A DNA stretch of 64,000 nt, taken from NCBI RefSeq assembly GCF_002920915.1, contig NZ_PQVF01000005.1, positions 62,001 through 126,000 on the forward strand, read 5' to 3'. The DNA is from Solitalea longa (GTDB lineage Bacteria > Bacteroidota > Bacteroidia > Sphingobacteriales > Sphingobacteriaceae). Each line of letters opens with the position of its first letter. Position 1 is the first letter of the stretch. This document shows positions 18,642 to 26,663 of the stretch, one piece after another. Position numbers and translations under genes: made by a program. Below the pieces are notes generated by a model, which was not told the origin of the DNA, made no database searches, and worked only from the letters and a program-made list of their open reading frames with translations.

Positions 18642-18683
18642 CGCACAACAATTAAATAGACGCAATAAAGTTGCGTCTATACG
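18642..18683. repeat. Hairpin with attC-type box
   Basis: cgcacaac (18642-18649) is the exact inverse complement of the gttgtgcg box at 18148-18155. It is followed by a perfect 10-bp hairpin atagacgcaa/ttgcgtctat (18657-18666 with 18672-18681). This may be a degenerate attC site or a terminator. A matching right-hand box is not clear. Confidence 0.35.
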
Positions 18684-18736
18684 TCATATAGCATTGATTT
18701 TGCGCTAAAATAGCCATTGTTTTCTTAAACCAAATA

Positions 18737-19260
18737 TTAGATTGTAGAATGCGAGTGGGTAGAGGTAAAACAGCCTTGAGCGTGTGTTGGCCTTGTGCCG
18801 CGAGCCGCTTGCGAGTGGAGGGAATGGTGGGAGCAAACTACAGCCCGAGGTACGAGGGCGGTTTGCGACCTATGTAGAAAGGACGCGGCTTTTGGAAGTC
18901 GGGGTTGTGTACGGACAAAAGCCTGGCGGACTGCACTACACAAGGGTTGGCGGACTTTTTGCCCTTCGACTGCGCTCAGGGTGACGCTTGGCAAAAAGTA
19001 TGACAACCCGCAGCCTGACCGACCAGCAGGCGAGCCTAAACACGAGCAGCGACCGGGATGGTAGCGGCTGAATGAATGGAGCCGAGGTACGAGGCGTAAG
19101 GAATGAAGCGGCTGCCAACACGGAGAGAGCTGCTATGACGAATGAGGAGCCGAAAGCAATGGGTATGACAGCCTGCCGCCAGGCACCCGAAGGGTATAAA
19201 GTGTTAATGCCAATTGTTACTTTATAGGCTGGCGTACCCATTGCCGGCGACGATTGAGGA
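18737..19260. other. GC-rich, structured non-coding stretch (REP-like)
   Basis: About 520 nt, clearly richer in G+C than everything around it. It contains cccttcgactgcgctcaggg (18962-18981), a motif I know from dispersed Bacteroidota repeats, and a shared 13-mer core cgaggtacgagg near 18846 and 19082. At its right end an 18-bp imperfect stem (19156-19173 with 19227-19244) encloses hairpins gcctg/caggc and tataaagt/actttata. Overlapping open frames on both strands have unlikely composition, so I do not call a protein. Confidence 0.5.
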
Positions 19261-19492
19261 ATGCCTATTTACCTGTCGTGCGGTGGGAAACTTTGACTGT
19301 TAATACATGGTGAAATTTCCTACTATTTCCTAGATAAATAAATATATCTGTAATGCCCTCTCACGATATATTTTTCATGGTCAACTAGAAAACAGCCAAA
19401 ATAAGATCTTTAAAAAACTTTATTGAGCTAGGTAAAGCCAATGCAACATAGCTCTCATTTCATATTCAACCTCAAATCATCAATAATAATGG
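19261..19492. other. Intergenic, nothing recognised
   Basis: AT-rich sequence between the structured stretch and the SH3-like gene. I see no gene, strong hairpin or repeat here. Confidence 0.4.
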
Positions 19493-19852
19493 TTATTGTG
19501 TTATATAGTTACCCCATGCAAAACCAATTATTCCTTGATACTCTACTTTATACCAATACCCATTCTTACCATTTACATAATCTTGGGAAACGCTTGTGTC
19601 AATGATTGCCAATTTTTCTTGGTAAGGTACCGTTGTAAGTAAAATTCCTCTCTTGCTCGGTTTATCTCTAATCGAAAGACCGCTAATCGCGATAACTTTG
19701 GAAGTCGCTTTCTTATCGTTAATAAGTAAATTACTGCTTAGATTAAAAGCATGTCTTGGAAGGAAAATTAATATAGAAACTAAAATTACAGCTATTAATT
19801 TAAGAACCGTTGAATGGTTCTTAAGAGGTTTGAGAGAACTCCAATCAGCCAT
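19493..19852 (-). CDS. Membrane-anchored bacterial SH3-domain protein
   Basis: A 119-residue protein with one membrane helix (about residues 19-33, LIAVILVSILIFLP) and a C-terminal SH3b-like domain of about 65 residues. SH3b hallmarks visible are ISGLSIRDKPSKRGILLTTVPYQEKLAIID and the closing GYWYKVEYQGIIGFAWGNYI. SH3b domains usually bind cell-wall or protein ligands outside the membrane. It is preceded by 1 nt by the small zinc-ribbon membrane protein gene, so the two form a pair downstream of the Ter operon terminator. Its link to the Ter system is only positional. Confidence 0.75.
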   Translation of the reverse strand: MADWSSLKPLKNHSTVLKLIAVILVSILIFLPRHAFNLSSNLLINDKKATSKVIAISGLSIRDKPSKRGILLTTVPYQEKLAIIDTSVSQDYVNGKNGYWYKVEYQGIIGFAWGNYITQ

Positions 19853-19853
19853 T

Positions 19854-20102
19854 TTAAAACTTAAAATAAATAATTAAACCTGCTAATACAATATTTAAAA
19901 TCCATAGACCTATTATACTTCTGACGAGTCTACCTTTATCAATGTCAAAAGCACATTTTTCACAAACAGTTCTTAATCCTGAATACGTTCTTGTGCTATA
20001 ACTTGTATTTCTATTACCGTAATAAGTTGTATTTGAAAGACCGGTTACTACATTTCTCCTGTAGCTTGCACCACCCCGTCCACAGTGATAACAAGATGCC
20101 AT
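19854..20102 (-). CDS. Small zinc-ribbon membrane protein
   Basis: An 82-residue protein with two CxxC pairs (CYHCGRGG at residues 4-11 and CEKCAFD at about 47-53) that should bind one zinc, separated by a Tyr/Thr/Ser/Arg-rich stretch. It ends in a C-terminal membrane helix (about 60-80, SIIGLWILNIVLAGLIIYF). Such tail-anchored zinc-ribbon proteins are common beside stress or defence genes but I know no function for this one. It is read as a two-gene unit with the SH3-domain gene 1 nt downstream. Confidence 0.68.
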   Translation of the reverse strand: MASCYHCGRGGASYRRNVVTGLSNTTYYGNRNTSYSTRTYSGLRTVCEKCAFDIDKGRLVRSIIGLWILNIVLAGLIIYFKF

Positions 20103-20130
20103 ATTTATTTAAAACTCTATAAGTTAATTA

Positions 20131-20162
20131 CTAAAAAGGAGAGAGATTTGTAGTCTCTCTCC
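20131..20162 (-). terminator. Terminator of the Ter/TerY-P operon
   Basis: A perfect 9-bp stem, ggagagaga (20138-20146) with tctctctcc (20154-20162), is followed on the minus strand by TTTTTAG. It lies just after the terC-like stop and ends the 13-kb operon. Confidence 0.85.
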
Positions 20163-20170
20163 TGAAAAAA

Positions 20171-20956
20171 TTAATCATTCCCAATTGCTTGAGCAGTTTT
20201 ATTTGGAAAATTAAATAAATAAGATGTCAAAACAGGGATAACAAAAATACCTACAGTGAAAATTGACACAAAAAGATCCGTTTTTTCACTCTCTAATAAT
20301 TTTGCAAATTCAGTATTTGAATAGAAATGTGTGTATAAAGAAATTGAGAGCTTTAACCCTAATACTCCAATTACTATAAACGCTACAGTTTCAAGGAATG
20401 AAAATTTTTCCATCAACTTTACAAAACCTTGAGCAACAAAACGCATAGCTAATATCCCGATGAAAACACCAGTACATATTAAATAAATATTATCAGTGAA
20501 AGCCACTGCGGCAAAAACATTATCAATGGAAAAAGCTAAGTCCATTACTTCCACCAAGGCGACTGTTGCCCAAAAATTACCCATAGCTCCAACAGTCATA
20601 CGATATATCCAGTTCCCTTTTTTATCAATTATATCATCATCTTCTTGTGGAGTTGACTTTCCTTTGAAATATCCATAAGTGAGATATAAAAGATATAAAC
20701 CTCCTAAGGGTTTTAACCACCAAATTTTAACTAACCAAGTAGCCAATAATAAGCAAACTCCTCTAAAGAAGTAGGCTCCGATAATACCATATCTTAAAGC
20801 TTTATTTCTTTCTTCTTTGGGTAAGTCCATAACCATAGTTGCCAATACTGCAGCATTATCGACAGATAGGAGACTTTCAATTACTATTAGGTTTAAAATA
20901 ATAAGGAGAGCAGCTTGTAAATCGTTTCCAAGAATTTGGTGCAAAAAATCCATCAT
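20171..20956 (-). CDS. terC: TerC-family integral membrane protein
   Basis: A 261-residue inner-membrane protein with about seven hydrophobic helices. It carries both TerC family signatures: LSVDNAAVLATMV in the first third and FSIDNVFAAVA near residue 145, whose Asp-Asn pairs are thought to coordinate a metal (manganese or calcium export has been shown for relatives). It is the last gene of the long Ter operon, 31 nt after the kinase gene, and is followed by a strong terminator. It is shorter than enterobacterial plasmid TerC and closer to YjbE/YkoY-type members. In Ter systems TerC is taken as the membrane hub for TerD-type proteins. Confidence 0.93.
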   Translation of the reverse strand: MMDFLHQILGNDLQAALLIILNLIVIESLLSVDNAAVLATMVMDLPKEERNKALRYGIIGAYFFRGVCLLLATWLVKIWWLKPLGGLYLLYLTYGYFKGKSTPQEDDDIIDKKGNWIYRMTVGAMGNFWATVALVEVMDLAFSIDNVFAAVAFTDNIYLICTGVFIGILAMRFVAQGFVKLMEKFSFLETVAFIVIGVLGLKLSISLYTHFYSNTEFAKLLESEKTDLFVSIFTVGIFVIPVLTSYLFNFPNKTAQAIGND

Positions 20957-20987
20957 GTTATTTATTAGTATTTAAGTTTGTTTATAA

Positions 20988-22496
20988 TTATTTATTTGCC
21001 ATTGTAATTAATATTACTCTACCACCATCCTCTTTTGACAGTAATAGTTTTTTTCCATCGGTTATTTCAACCATAGTTCCAGGGGGTACTTCTTTATCTT
21101 CTGTTAAATCTTTTAGTGAGGATAATTTTTGATTTACTAAAACCCATTTATTATTGTGAAAAGTGAAATAACCCACCGGCATTTTATCAGCTTCAGTTAA
21201 TTTTTCGTTTCTTATAATATTTCTATTAACATGCCATTGAAATAAATATTGGTTATTATAAACCATTAAGCGATGGTTTTCAGGTTTCCATATGGCTGGC
21301 CTGAATTGATAATATAAGTCGAGAACAGGCAATGTACCTCTATGAGCAGTCCCACAAAACGGACATCTGGGATTATTTGTATTATCAAAAACATACCATT
21401 TCTGCTCACAAGATGAGTTAAGACAGGTTTGCATTAAATCAGTTGTTTTCAATAGAGCCTGTTCCCATTCATCCGCTGTAGGGCGCAACATTGGGTTATG
21501 TAACCCATCAATAAATGCCCTTTCAAATAACGATTTTAAATAGGGTCCAGTTATTTTATAGCTCAATTTAGAAGTATCTGCCCAAGGCAATTCTTTTGGG
21601 TTAATCTGATTTAGTTTAGGCTTATTACTATTATCTGTTGGATGTTCGATAAAAAGGGCTTTTTCTCCCATTGCAAGCAGGTCATCTTTTTCTGGATCTA
21701 TATCATGTATTTTACCTCCTTTTAAAGGATGCCGATAAAGTAAATACATATAAATCAACACTGCCAATGCGTGTAAATCTGTTAAACGGTTGGGTAGTTT
21801 TCTGTTACTATCTTTTATATTTAAATGCTTTGTAGCTAAGACTTCGGGTGCGATAAAATCAGCTGTTCCAATCACATCGGGCGGAAATAAGCCTGGGACT
21901 ACTAACCCATCAATATCGATTATAGCTGCAGATTTACTTATCGGATCAACTAATACATTTTTATATGATAAATCAGAATGAGCCAAACCTGCCGAATGTA
22001 ATCTTTTTACCCCTCTGGCAATGTTTACGCATATCTGAAAGTAACTCAACCAATTACCTAACTCCGACTCATCAAGTCGTAAAGAAAATTGTTTGTTTCT
22101 AAATTTTGGAGAAGCAAACCATTTGCCTTGTTTTTCTTCTCCTTTAATCAAATCGCTTGTGGCATAGCCCTTTTTGAAAAAGAAATTCTTATTGTAAGAG
22201 GGCACTATTAAACCTATTTTTTTATCCAATTCCACCATGTCGGTAGGCCAGCAATACAGATCTTTATAATAGCTACCACCTTCTCGATTGAAAAAGTTAT
22301 CATAATATTGAGTAACAATTTTCTTGAGGCGTTCTTTGGAATTGAAATCCTGAATATCCCTGTAAAAGGCAACCACATAAGACTTATCCGGACTAAAAAA
22401 AACATCCTTCATGCCGCCTCGCATAGGCTCACCCGTGTCAATGTATTGGTATGATTTACCCGTAATTGTTGATGAAACCGATATGGTTTTAGTCAT
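20988..22496 (-). CDS. Protein kinase with C-terminal zinc ribbon (TerY-P kinase)
   Basis: A 502-residue Ser/Thr-type kinase. N-lobe residues 15-100 include a glycine-bearing loop (EPMRGGMKDVF). The catalytic loop is HSDLSYKN at 173-180 (HRD written HSD; Asp175, Asn180), and the metal motif is DIDG at 194-197, replacing DFG, as in COG4248-like kinases. Residues after about 355 hold a four-Cys zinc ribbon (CLNSSC and CPFC), then about 120 residues with a small beta-rich tail. With the adjacent PP2C and vWA genes it makes the TerY-phosphorylation triad known from Ter operons. It is probably the kinase opposing the PP2C on a shared substrate. Confidence 0.9.
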   Translation of the reverse strand: MTKTISVSSTITGKSYQYIDTGEPMRGGMKDVFFSPDKSYVVAFYRDIQDFNSKERLKKIVTQYYDNFFNREGGSYYKDLYCWPTDMVELDKKIGLIVPSYNKNFFFKKGYATSDLIKGEEKQGKWFASPKFRNKQFSLRLDESELGNWLSYFQICVNIARGVKRLHSAGLAHSDLSYKNVLVDPISKSAAIIDIDGLVVPGLFPPDVIGTADFIAPEVLATKHLNIKDSNRKLPNRLTDLHALAVLIYMYLLYRHPLKGGKIHDIDPEKDDLLAMGEKALFIEHPTDNSNKPKLNQINPKELPWADTSKLSYKITGPYLKSLFERAFIDGLHNPMLRPTADEWEQALLKTTDLMQTCLNSSCEQKWYVFDNTNNPRCPFCGTAHRGTLPVLDLYYQFRPAIWKPENHRLMVYNNQYLFQWHVNRNIIRNEKLTEADKMPVGYFTFHNNKWVLVNQKLSSLKDLTEDKEVPPGTMVEITDGKKLLLSKEDGGRVILITMANK

Positions 22497-22513
22497 TATA
22501 AATTAATTTTATT

Positions 22514-23926
22514 TTAAAAAATTACTGCTAACGTTCTGTCATCATGATTGCCGGGGCTCCAGAAATCCATCCATTTTGATAATTGAGTTTCTATTTCAGT
22601 ATTATCTTTTATGAAATCAACTTTTATATTATCCTCATTTTTCCCATTTAGATCTTCAAGAAACTCTAGCCATTTCTCTATCTTATCAAGATTCGCTTCA
22701 ACTACAAATTTTGGGTCATAAATACCATCGGTCATCAGCATTAAATAAGAAAAGTCTTCGACAATTTTAAATCCGAACCTGGTAGCAAATTTTTCACTTT
22801 GAAATATTTCAGGCATTGTAATAAATCTGGTGCCCCCGCCAAATTCACCCACATCAAGCCAGTTCATTAAATTCACTGATGATAAATCTTTATTGATTAA
22901 GCCTATGGGACAATCTCCAACACCAAAGGAAAGAATTGCATATCCAAACTCATATTTTTTCAAAAGAACAAATATTAAGGTTGTGTGTAAATCCTTTAAG
23001 TTGACTTCTAATTTATTGGCCCGTTGCTCTAAAGACTTATGAATATCTAAAGCTGCTTTTCCTAAATTGTTGTATACAAAATGGTTTAGCTTTTTCAATG
23101 TGTTTTCTCCAGAACCTACACAATGATCCTTTAATAAAATATCAAACTCTTTAAAGATTTCAGTGCTTAAATTCTCTGAAAAATAGTTAATAATTCCATC
23201 ACAGGCAGTTTTTGAACCGTCCCTTGATATCTTGGAACTTCCTGCGCCGTCAGCTAGAGCAATAATACTCCATCCAGTATTATCTAAATGTTTAAATGTA
23301 AAATGATCGTCTCGAAAAGATCCGACATTTGCATGAGAACGACCTCTCTTGGAAGCTACAACTATATTTTTTTCTCCCAACTTTCCAGAAGATGTTATAT
23401 TATCCTCTTTCCAGTAAGGGTCTGATTCGTCGCTTTTAATATCTTTCCATAAAGATTTAGGATCGGGGTTAACTACGAAAGAAATTGTTTTTTCGTGCAG
23501 TTCTGAATCTTCTAATTCTCCTTCGACTCTAAATTTTAAAACAAATTTAAGATCTCCATTTTTTAAAGGTATACCTGAAATAACCTCTTCTAGAGGTTCA
23601 TAAATTAAGCCTAGATCATCTAACCCAAAGAGCTCGAAAAAAACAATTTCATTCCAACCTAATTTTATAAAATCAAGCTTGGCTTCATAAGGTTTATTTA
23701 CAGTTCCATTGGGAATGCTTACCGGTTGTTGAAGTATATCGGAGATCCTATTTTTCAATTTCCATTTTTCAGTGAGCATTTTTTGATTTTCTAAGATTTG
23801 TTGTACAGCTTTAATATTAAATTCATCCTTAACAAAAGCATCGAAAAGATGCTCAAGCTTGTTGTTCAGGATGATACCCCGGTTAGCAAAAAGATTTTTA
23901 ATGTATATAATTTCTTCACTCATCAT
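22514..23926 (-). CDS. PP2C-type protein phosphatase with N-terminal Ig-like domain
   Basis: A 470-residue PPM-family metal-dependent phosphatase. The catalytic domain spans about 190-470: RDDHF (Asp206/207), ALADGAGSSK (Asp226-Gly), FGVGDCPIG, LMLMTDGIYDPKF and NHDDRTLAVIF carry the conserved metal-binding aspartates. The first 160 residues are a helical segment followed by a beta-rich module (FELFGLDDLGLIYEPLEEVISGIPL) that resembles He_PIG/Ig-like repeats. This extension is unusual for PP2C enzymes. The gene is 1 nt from terY upstream and 17 nt from the kinase downstream, so these three are tightly coupled. It presumably reverses the kinase's phosphorylation. Confidence 0.9.
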   Translation of the reverse strand: MMSEEIIYIKNLFANRGIILNNKLEHLFDAFVKDEFNIKAVQQILENQKMLTEKWKLKNRISDILQQPVSIPNGTVNKPYEAKLDFIKLGWNEIVFFELFGLDDLGLIYEPLEEVISGIPLKNGDLKFVLKFRVEGELEDSELHEKTISFVVNPDPKSLWKDIKSDESDPYWKEDNITSSGKLGEKNIVVASKRGRSHANVGSFRDDHFTFKHLDNTGWSIIALADGAGSSKISRDGSKTACDGIINYFSENLSTEIFKEFDILLKDHCVGSGENTLKKLNHFVYNNLGKAALDIHKSLEQRANKLEVNLKDLHTTLIFVLLKKYEFGYAILSFGVGDCPIGLINKDLSSVNLMNWLDVGEFGGGTRFITMPEIFQSEKFATRFGFKIVEDFSYLMLMTDGIYDPKFVVEANLDKIEKWLEFLEDLNGKNEDNIKVDFIKDNTEIETQLSKWMDFWSPGNHDDRTLAVIF

Positions 23927-23927
23927 T

Positions 23928-24974
23928 TTAACCTTGTGTACGGTTTACATCAAATCCTCCTTGGCCAATTCCGTATTGACTAGTATTTTCACACCAAGGG
24001 CAAGTATTAATTTCACTATCACCAATACAATGAATTCCCCCACAATGACACATCGCAAAACCTATTTGATTACCACAACAAGGGCATGTCGGAGAGCCAA
24101 TTAATTCATCAGTATGTATTTTTTGATTAACGCCTGACTGATCCGATAATTCAAAATAATTTTGGTCAATCTGATATGCGCCAACTAATTTGTATGAAAG
24201 GGTTTGAAAATCAGAAAATCCTGACGGATTAATTGTTTTGCGGTACTTCATTAGATAAGGTCTTTGTGAGTTTTGGCATTTGGCAGCAAGAATCACGAAG
24301 TTATTATCAACAAGTTGTTTATTTAAAGGAGATTTTGAAAGATCGATCTTCGAGATAATGTCTGTTTCGAACCTTGGAAGATCAAAACCTGTTGAATTAT
24401 TCTCGACACTAATACTGGTTGTTTTTATCGAAGCTGTGACCCATTTAAAAAATTCTTTATAGGAGGCCGTAGTTGTATTTTTAAACGACAATACATTTTC
24501 TGTAAGCTCGCTCAATATTTGCGTATCAGTTTCACTCCCGAAAGAAACGGCCACCATATTAGTAGAATGTTGCCAATTAAGTTTCCATTCTGCAATTGCA
24601 GCCTTAGTGTCATCAGTGGGCACACCGTCTGTAAATAAAAATATAAGAGGCTTCCAGTCTCCTTTTCGCTCGGCGGTAGTTTTTACAACATTGCTTCTTA
24701 GCTCATACATTAAGTGGCCTAAACCTTTACTAAGGGAAGTGCCACTCCCAATAGGGAATTTCGGTGGATAGAAATTAACAATCTCTTGTAATGGAACCAA
24801 AGTTTTTGCTTGACCTGCAAAAACAATAATCGATATCCAAGCGGTTTCTATAGCATATGGATCCGTTTTTAATTCTTTAATAATGGTGGCAATACCCTCT
24901 TCAACCTGTTGGATTTGTTCTCCAACCATGGATTCGGAAATATCAATTAAAAAATATATAGGGAGTCTTCTCAT
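23928..24974 (-). CDS. terY: TerY-type vWA protein with C-terminal zinc ribbon
   Basis: A 348-residue protein. Residues 1-200 form a von Willebrand A domain with MIDAS motif DISESM (DxSxS) at the N-terminus and FLFTDGVPTDD for later metal ligands. The C-terminal 130 residues end in a cysteine-rich zinc module (CPCCG, CHCGG and CPWC pairs) matching the TerY-C type. This is the vWA member of the TerY-phosphorylation triad, adjacent to PP2C and kinase genes. The two shorter TerY paralogues upstream lack this zinc tail. vWA domains usually scaffold protein complexes through a metal ion. Confidence 0.9.
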   Translation of the reverse strand: MRRLPIYFLIDISESMVGEQIQQVEEGIATIIKELKTDPYAIETAWISIIVFAGQAKTLVPLQEIVNFYPPKFPIGSGTSLSKGLGHLMYELRSNVVKTTAERKGDWKPLIFLFTDGVPTDDTKAAIAEWKLNWQHSTNMVAVSFGSETDTQILSELTENVLSFKNTTTASYKEFFKWVTASIKTTSISVENNSTGFDLPRFETDIISKIDLSKSPLNKQLVDNNFVILAAKCQNSQRPYLMKYRKTINPSGFSDFQTLSYKLVGAYQIDQNYFELSDQSGVNQKIHTDELIGSPTCPCCGNQIGFAMCHCGGIHCIGDSEINTCPWCENTSQYGIGQGGFDVNRTQG

Positions 24975-25015
24975 TACTGATCGTTTTTTTGGTGGAGAAA
25001 TAGAGTTAAAGGTTC

Positions 25016-25270
25016 CTAAAGTATTTTTATAAGAATTAAAAACAGTATCAATAAAATCAATTGTGCCATATCCACAGCCAAACCTTGACCAACCTTCATC
25101 GGCTTGATAATTGATCTCAAAAAGTTCAATAATGGACTAAAAATGCTATTGCAAAAATTAAACAACCCTTTGTATTGCTTATCAAGTCTATCTTTATGAG
25201 GTAATAATTTTGAGTATAGAAATAATCCTACAATCAAAAAGCTAATAATTAAGAAAAGCATTAATTTCAT
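25016..25270 (-). CDS. Small YggT-like membrane protein
   Basis: An 84-residue protein with two membrane helices (about 2-21 and 66-83) separated by a basic amphipathic segment (FCNSIFSPLLNFLRSIIKPM) and a GLAVDMAQLILLILF stretch. That layout resembles half of a YggT protein, though the match is by eye. It overlaps the upstream vWA gene by 4 nt (ATGA), so it is translationally coupled to it and sits between two terY paralogues. No function is known; a membrane docking site for the vWA proteins would fit the position. Confidence 0.65.
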   Translation of the reverse strand: MKLMLFLIISFLIVGLFLYSKLLPHKDRLDKQYKGLFNFCNSIFSPLLNFLRSIIKPMKVGQGLAVDMAQLILLILFLILIKIL

Positions 25271-25902
25271 ATAACTAAATGTATTTCACTAGGCGGTGCT
25301 GGCAATTCTACACTTTCCCCAGTTCCTTGGCTTTTATTACCTTGTTCAATAGTATCAGATACCCATTTAAAAAAAGTTTTTAGTGTTGTGCTGTCACAAG
25401 TATCCAGGTGTACTACTGAATCGGTTAATTCCTTAAGTAAGCTGTCATCAGCTAAATGACCTGCAGCACATCCTACAACCGCTCCAAAGTTTAAACTTTT
25501 TATTTGCGATATCATTTGCCTATACAATTGTATATCGGACGGCTTACCATCGGTAAACAAAAAGAAAAGGGGTTTCCAATCTCCCTTTTGATCTGAAGTG
25601 CCTTTTCGTACGTCTGTAATCACTTTTTGGTAAAGCACTTCTAGAGCAGCTCCAGTGTGTGTTGGTCCACTTTGAGGGCAAACAATTTCGGGTAATTGAA
25701 AACTTACCAATTCAGTTAATGGTACTATTTCTTTTACTTCACGATCAAAGGTTATGACACTTATCCAAAGTGAATCCAATGCCTGCGGATCGGTTCTAAG
25801 AGTATTTATCATGCCACTTAAGGCATTATTTAATGCCTGAATAGGTTCACCATACATAGAACCAGAAGTATCTAACAAAAAATAAACGGGTAATCTTCTC
25901 AT
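25267..25902 (-). CDS. terY: TerY-type vWA protein
   Basis: A 211-residue stand-alone von Willebrand A domain protein. It opens with RRLPVYFLLDTSGSM, giving a complete MIDAS DxSxS motif, and has LFFLFTDGKPSD for the later metal ligand. It ends in the PAPPSEIHLVI tail also seen, as PPPPSELNIVV, in the paralogue at 26664. It lies 2 nt after a tiny 52-residue gene and overlaps a small membrane-protein gene. In Ter systems such proteins are thought to assemble TerD-type and phosphorylation proteins. Confidence 0.92.
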   Translation of the reverse strand: MRRLPVYFLLDTSGSMYGEPIQALNNALSGMINTLRTDPQALDSLWISVITFDREVKEIVPLTELVSFQLPEIVCPQSGPTHTGAALEVLYQKVITDVRKGTSDQKGDWKPLFFLFTDGKPSDIQLYRQMISQIKSLNFGAVVGCAAGHLADDSLLKELTDSVVHLDTCDSTTLKTFFKWVSDTIEQGNKSQGTGESVELPAPPSEIHLVI

Positions 25903-25904
25903 TT

Positions 25905-26063
25905 TTATTTTTTACTGAATAGCGCCTTTAATATTAGTTTCCCTAATTTTTGTTCAACTCCACTTTTAGAAGTGGGAATACCGGTACTTCGGGCAAACTT
26001 CTGTTTTGCAGAAGTAATGCCCAATGCCCTTTTCCATGAAAAAGAAAATCCAAATTTACCCAT
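25905..26063 (-). CDS. 52-residue basic protein between TerX-like and TerY genes
   Basis: A very short gene that length filters would miss. From ATG at 26063 it encodes 52 residues beginning MGKFGFSFSWKRALGITSAK and ending LKALFSKK, rich in Lys/Arg/Ser. Its start codon overlaps the last codons of the upstream gene (8 nt) and its stop is 2 nt before the next terY start, so it fills the gap exactly. I recall similar small proteins with the GFSFSWKRA...KQKFAR...TGIP pattern in other genomes, without known function. Spacing and translation coupling make it a likely real operon member. Confidence 0.72.
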   Translation of the reverse strand: MGKFGFSFSWKRALGITSAKQKFARSTGIPTSKSGVEQKLGKLILKALFSKK

Positions 26064-26646
26064 CAGCTTTTTTTAATTTATTTTCAATGATTTCCTCTAT
26101 TGTAATATCGCTGGTTTCAGATGTGAATTGAACTTGAAAAGTTTCATCATTTAACTTCGACAATTCGAATAATTTCAAAGTGTTACATGGCATCAAGTTT
26201 GTCTCACCCTTTTCAAACTGAATCATTTTTTTATCAAGTAATATAAATTGGATGTTTAATTTCTTTGAAACCGTTTTTTTAAAATAATCGAAAATTGTCT
26301 TCGTTGGTTTAAAAAAATCAAACCGTAAATAAACCTCTATCTTTTCATCGATAGAATTTAATTCTGATACTTTAAATCTTAATTGAATATCGTATGTTGG
26401 GCTTTCAACAAGACTTTCAGTCACTATTTTTTTATCATCTGATAAATTGTTGTAAAACACCAAGTCTGTATTTTTGTGTATTACACCATTTTTTGAAATA
26501 AAGACAAAGGAATCGAAACGTTCCAAATCATTAAAAGTACAGTCCGCATCAATATTAATTTCACACAGTACGATAGAATCTAATGCAAAACTTCTTCGTT
26601 CCCCAACTGTAATATTTGGTTTGTGAACTTGCCCAGTAATTTTCAA
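26056..26646 (-). CDS. Diverged TerD/TerX-like protein
   Basis: A 196-residue protein with a weak TerD signature: SFVFISKNGVIHKNTDLVFYNNLSDDKKI matches the TerD segment in which an uncharged-strand/NTDLVFYNN run precedes the calcium-binding loop. The acidic DNLTGxGDGDDE loop of true TerD proteins is absent, so it probably does not bind calcium the same way. The C-terminal 80 residues are unrelated to TerD in appearance. It lies between two TerY genes, the place where TerX-type proteins occur in Ter operons. The assignment is by eye and moderate. Confidence 0.62.
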   Translation of the reverse strand: MKITGQVHKPNITVGERRSFALDSIVLCEINIDADCTFNDLERFDSFVFISKNGVIHKNTDLVFYNNLSDDKKIVTESLVESPTYDIQLRFKVSELNSIDEKIEVYLRFDFFKPTKTIFDYFKKTVSKKLNIQFILLDKKMIQFEKGETNLMPCNTLKLFELSKLNDETFQVQFTSETSDITIEEIIENKLKKADG

Positions 26647-26663
26647 AAGTGACTTATCTGAAA

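Noticed and set aside
18737-19241. Several overlapping open frames on both strands in the GC-rich block
   Set aside because: They overlap each other on both strands, and contain the translation of a REP-like motif (TLSAVEGQ). High G+C lowers stop density, so long open frames are expected by chance.
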